Shown: positions 60,410 through 64,000 of the stretch, in pieces | Numbering within the stretch: the stretch's first letter is position 1 | How the letters are laid out: the number at the start of each line of letters is the position of its first letter | DNA from: Melanopsichium pennsylvanicum | Taxonomy: Eukaryota; Basidiomycota; Ustilaginomycetes; Ustilaginales | Direction: 5' to 3' | NCBI GenBank assembly: GCA_900208305.1 | Contig: OAPG01000008.1 | Coordinates: 806,001-870,000 of the forward strand | DNA: 64,000 nt | The notes under the pieces: model-generated | What the model was told of the DNA's origin: nothing | Database searches by the model: none | The model's input: only the letters and a program-made list of their open reading frames with translations | Translations under genes and position numbers: made by a program

Positions 60410-61530
60410 ATGACGAGCTTCTCACTCATAGCTGTCTTTCTCAGCTTATTCCTTGGAGCTGTTTATAGTTTGCCCAGCTCGTCGTTTCTAACTCGTAGCA
60501 CGGACTCACACAGCGGAGGTGCAGATGGTTACTTCGCCGTCACCTTTAAGACCACTGAGGAGAAGATCTTTGGCCACGTTGCAAAGGTTGGTGAAGAGAC
60601 CACGTTTACCGCTGTCAATCAAGGAAAACCTCTCCTTGTCGCTTCAAAAGGCACCCGCGGTGTCAGAGATCCATTCGTCGTTGCCTCGCCCACTCACGAT
60701 CGTTTCTGGATTATCGGTGTAAGTATTGCCCAAAAGAACAGTCAGCGTTTCAGACTGGATCACACGAATTAACCTTGCCTATACCTCTGTACACTTAATG
60801 TCTCCAGACGGATCTCAACGCTTCCGCCATAAATCAGAACTTCACCGAAGCAAGACATTACGGTTCGACTTCACTGCACATTTGGGAGTCAACCGATCTG
60901 GTCAATTGGTCTGGTGACAATCTTGTCCAAGTCATGCCCGATAGTCTGCAGGCAGGAATGGTTTGGGCTCCCAGTGCCGTGTATGACCATTCCATCGACC
61001 AATTTTCCGTCTTCTGGGCTAGTAAGACATTCCCAGCTGATGATCCTGGCCACCTCACCAATGGCTCTCTAGACCAGATTTGGTATGCACACACCAAGGA
61101 TTTCCGCAACTTCACCATGCCGAGAGTCTGGGCTTCTTCGGACGTCGGTCTCATTGACCAGGAAATTTTGACAACAAGCGATAAAAACACCTTCTACCGC
61201 TTCCTGAAGGACGAAAATGTCACAGAGGTTTATGCGGAGAAGACAACAACTGGACTGTTCGGAGAATGGCATAGGCTTGGCAAAACAGTTGTTCAAGGTC
61301 GCAGAGAGGGTCCAGCTTCCTACCGAGATATCAGAAACCCTTCGCGAACTTATCTCTGGGTGGACAATTACAATGCTACAATCCCAGGATACGAAGCCTA
61401 TTACTCTGACGATATCGATTCAAACGTCTGGACACCGACAAGTCCGAGCCTCACGCCAGCAACCATGCGACACGGCGCCATCATTCCCGTCACCAAGCGC
61501 CAGATGCATCGCCTCATGAAGTGGCGATAA
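60410..61530 (+). CDS. Secreted GH43-type glycosidase, one intron
   Basis: Exon 1 is 60410-60718, exon 2 is 60808-61530; the 89-base intron has a GTAAGT donor and CTCCAG acceptor, phase 0. The joined protein is 343 residues. A signal peptide is clear (MTSFSLIAVFLSLFLGAVYS). The sequence follows the five-bladed propeller family GH43 (arabinofuranosidases, xylosidases). The likely general base is Asp87 in GTRGVRDPFVVASP, continued across the splice by FWIIG-TDLNAS, which confirms the junction. The pKa-modulating aspartate is probably Asp220 (VGLIDQEI), followed by the family phrase TFYRFLKDE. The general acid is probably Glu271 in GRREGPASYRD. WAPSAVYD and RHGAIIPVT are also family-like. It probably releases arabinose or xylose from plant cell-wall polymers; the exact substrate is not predictable. 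Several N-glycosylation sites are present. Confidence 0.9.
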
Positions 61531-62388
61531 ATGAGGGCCAAAGAACGATGTGACAGGTTGCTGGAGTAACTTTGCAAAAGCTTTGTTAGATTTCCGCCTT
61601 TTCAAGGCAAATGCGGAAGAGCTTATACCGGAATCGTTCTATATCATTATATACTGTAATTTTCTACAGATGCTTTCGCTTTTGCCTCCTCCACTTACAG
61701 TAACGAGTAGTCAAGAAAAATCAAGAAAGGGATTGGAGATACCTGGGGAGAAGAAAAAACATGTACGAAAAGACGGTTACAAAAGACGAAAAAAATTAGA
61801 TGTAAGAAAATTCATCAAAAGCGAAGGAAGAATTCTTAAGAATGTGTGTTGACATTACTGCATGTGGCACCAGATCTCGGAAGCGATCTTTGATCTGTTG
61901 GGTGATCGTGAAAGTGTTAGTGCACCATGATTGACTGCTTGTGTCATAATGTTTCTGGAGCTCTAGCGCTTTAGGCGGAGGGAAGCAGACGTTTTTCTTG
62001 CGTCTGCCATGACTTTTGACGCTTTTACCGCCATTCAAACTCATTCTCGGGAATCTGAGGGTAGCATGAAGCGAGGCTCACGGAACCGGGCAGATCCGTA
62101 TTGGACTGGCACAGCAGCTTCCGCATCAACTGATCAGGACAAAACCAGGCAAAGGCGGCTTCTTGACTTCTCGAGGCAACGGCCGACGACCAGGGACTCA
62201 CGGATTGTTTACCGGCCCGAATCCGCTTCTCTGCCCTCGTTCATTCGGATTAGGTCGTGTGTAGCTATGGACATGATTTGCTATAGAACCTGGTACGGTA
62301 CTGCATATACGCCTGGGCTTGCCCATCGCAAAATGCTGTTGTGTACGCTATTCCGCACACAGCTGCTATCATTGCAGAGACTTGCAAC
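61531..62388. other. Intergenic region between the two glycosidase-type genes
   Basis: 858 bases in tandem orientation. A TACTGTA word is at 61652-61658. The stretch just before 62389 was examined for an upstream exon of the GH28-like gene; none was convincing. No other gene is seen. Confidence 0.5.
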
Positions 62389-63867
62389 ATGACCACAGTC
62401 AACCACATTGACGCGTCTCAATTGCCGGCGGGAGTCTCCCTGAATCGCGTCTTCGATATACAGGCTAGAAGCTCGCAGTCAGAGGACAATACTTGGACGA
62501 ACATCACTGCGATTGACGTGAATGTCGCCAGCGCCAATGCTGAGCAAAACGAATTCAATGTTCGTCAAGTGGGTGTTGCCTCTCTGAGCATTCCTGCAGG
62601 AAGCTTTGTTGACTTTAGGATCCAGTACAAATCAACGTTAGAATCACTTGGTTGGGCATTTGTCCGACCCGATTCTCTGGACATCGATATTAGAATCGAG
62701 GATGACATTATCATCTTCACTCTGGAAGGCGCAAAGGATGTGATGGTCGAGATCAACGGCGACAAATGGCAAGCTCTCCACTTGCTCATCAACGAATCAG
62801 ACAGCCAAGCTCCCGAGCAAAGCAATTCGAGGCTGTGGTGCTTTGACACCGGCATCAACAACGGGGATGCATACAAACATGTTGAAGATGGTCAGCTCAT
62901 CGTGCCATCAAATACCACCGTCTACCTTGGCCCCGGCGCATTCCTCACCGCTCAAGTTATCTTCTCGGGCGTAGAGAACGCAAGCATCCGTGGACCTGGT
63001 TTCATTTATAGACCAGGCAAAGAGTACCTGCCATCGAATTCCGGCAGGCCGAGAGAGCTCGACGGCGGTGCAATCTTGATTCAACATTCGAAGAACATCG
63101 TTGTTCAAGATGTGTGCTCTTTGCGCGTCTTTGGTTTCAGCCTGCCTGTTTGTGAAGGGCAACGAGTGCATATAGACCGCTTTCGTTCTTTTTCCGGGTA
63201 CGGAAATGGTGACGGCATTGATCTGTTCTGCTGCCAAGACGTCCTTATCGAGCGTTGTTTTCTTCGCAATTCTGATGATACCATTGCTATCTATGGGCAT
63301 CGGTGGAGCTACCGTGGAGACACCACAGACATACGTGTTCGCAATTGCACGCTGCTTCCAGATATCGCTCATCCGATTCAAATTGGTACGCACGGCGCTC
63401 CCGACAAGCCCGAGATATTTCGAAGGATTCATATCAGCGGAATCGATATCCTTGATCACGAAGAGCATCAAATGTGGTATCAAGGCTGCATTACTCTCAA
63501 TGCTGGCGATGAGAACCTGATCCGGGATGTCTGTATAGAAAATGTTCGAGTCGAGAAGATCACAAACGGTCAACTCATCAACATTCGGGTCATGAAGAAC
63601 GCCATGTGGACAACGGCGCCGGGCAGAGGCATTGAAAACGTAACGATCCGAAACGTTGAGCTAAACACTACAAGGTCGAAGGTGGTACATCCATCGATGA
63701 TCTTGGGTTTCGATGCTACCAGGATGGTGAAAAACATTTCAATTGAGAATCTTCGCATCGATGGGGTGCATATCCACGATGGAATGCCAAAACCTAGATG
63801 GTACACGGTATCAGACTATGTTCCAATGTTCGTTAATGAACATGTGCAATCCCTGCTGTTCAAGTAA
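62389..63867 (+). CDS. GH28-like right-handed beta-helix protein
   Basis: From the first in-frame ATG (62389) the protein has 492 residues. The N-terminal 150 residues form a beta-rich domain, then comes a parallel beta-helix of repeated short strands (VENASIRGPGFIY, KNIVVQDVCSLRVFG, RIHISGIDILDHE, IENVTIRNVEL, VKNISIENLRID). The motifs GNGDGIDLF at about 271-279 and NSDDTIAIYGHR at about 294-305 occupy the positions of the NTDG and DD catalytic aspartates of polygalacturonase-type GH28 enzymes. The exact family (GH28 or another beta-helix glycosidase such as a dextranase- or inulin-type enzyme) is not certain. No signal peptide is visible at this start, which is odd for such an enzyme. It follows the GH43-type gene in the same direction, and a shared role in plant polysaccharide breakdown is inferred. 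Confidence 0.8.
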   Translation: MTTVNHIDASQLPAGVSLNRVFDIQARSSQSEDNTWTNITAIDVNVASANAEQNEFNVRQVGVASLSIPAGSFVDFRIQYKSTLESLGWAFVRPDSLDIDIRIEDDIIIFTLEGAKDVMVEINGDKWQALHLLINESDSQAPEQSNSRLWCFDTGINNGDAYKHVEDGQLIVPSNTTVYLGPGAFLTAQVIFSGVENASIRGPGFIYRPGKEYLPSNSGRPRELDGGAILIQHSKNIVVQDVCSLRVFGFSLPVCEGQRVHIDRFRSFSGYGNGDGIDLFCCQDVLIERCFLRNSDDTIAIYGHRWSYRGDTTDIRVRNCTLLPDIAHPIQIGTHGAPDKPEIFRRIHISGIDILDHEEHQMWYQGCITLNAGDENLIRDVCIENVRVEKITNGQLINIRVMKNAMWTTAPGRGIENVTIRNVELNTTRSKVVHPSMILGFDATRMVKNISIENLRIDGVHIHDGMPKPRWYTVSDYVPMFVNEHVQSLLFK

Positions 63868-64000
63868 GAATAGATCGATAGGTTTATAACTTTGTTCGGT
63901 CTTCGGTGAATCTGGTCCGTTTTAAAAGAATTGGAAACAGTTCAAAATCCCCGACTTGTCGAACTATGCTTTCACTCGCTCGTACCCAAGACTTCTTTTC
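63868..64000. other. Window end, no gene seen
   Basis: The final 133 bases follow the GH28-like gene stop and probably hold its 3' UTR. Confidence 0.5.

Overview
This window is eukaryotic nuclear DNA from a smut fungus or a close relative (Basidiomycota, Ustilaginomycotina, probably Ustilaginales). The evidence is long, mostly intron-less genes; short GT-AG introns in the few spliced ones; long homopolymer tracts (Gln, Asn, Ala-Gly, His) in regulatory proteins; a White Collar-1 photoreceptor with a LOV domain but no visible GATA zinc finger; and a clear set of fungal housekeeping genes. I cannot name the species from sequence alone. I see no virus, plasmid or prokaryotic material.

Layout. 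1-14.7 kb: the 3' end of a gene whose product ends in a CaaX-like tail, an ATP10-type mitochondrial assembly factor, a large low-complexity membrane protein, a Gfo/Idh/MocA oxidoreductase, a single-cysteine Prx5-type peroxiredoxin (one intron), an RNPS1-like RRM/RS protein and the polyadenylation factor FIP1. 14.7-25.4 kb: WC-1, flanked by two gene-poor stretches of about 3.7 kb each. 25.4-44.9 kb: a His-rich fungal 'allergen-like' protein, a STEEP1/CXorf56 homologue (spliced) divergent from condensin SMC4, an SDR-like membrane protein divergent from the Mediator kinase CDK8/SSN3, the deadenylase CCR4, and HSP90 (one intron) divergent from CCR4. 45.1-47.5 kb: a decayed protein-coding relic with several frame changes and in-frame stops. 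47.7-64 kb: a BCAS3-type WD40 protein, a membrane-anchored short-chain dehydrogenase, a possible 27-codon membrane micropeptide gene, a DAL5-type MFS transporter, a secreted GH43-type glycosidase (one intron) and a GH28-like beta-helix protein.

How the genes relate. Most of the window is ordinary core-genome content: mRNA 3'-end processing and decay (FIP1, RNPS1-like, CCR4), transcription control (WC-1, CDK8), chromosome condensation (SMC4), chaperone and redox functions. The last 7 kb looks more accessory: a transporter next to two plant-cell-wall-type glycosidases in the same orientation suggests local use of plant polysaccharide. I found no convincing new multi-gene system. The items most worth a second look are the decayed relic after HSP90, the possible micropeptide gene at 56.08 kb, the non-canonical HSP90 C-terminus, the large insertion in the CDK8 N-lobe, and a recurrent TACTGTA/TACAGTA word between genes. 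All splice sites given here were placed by eye from consensus and protein-family continuity.
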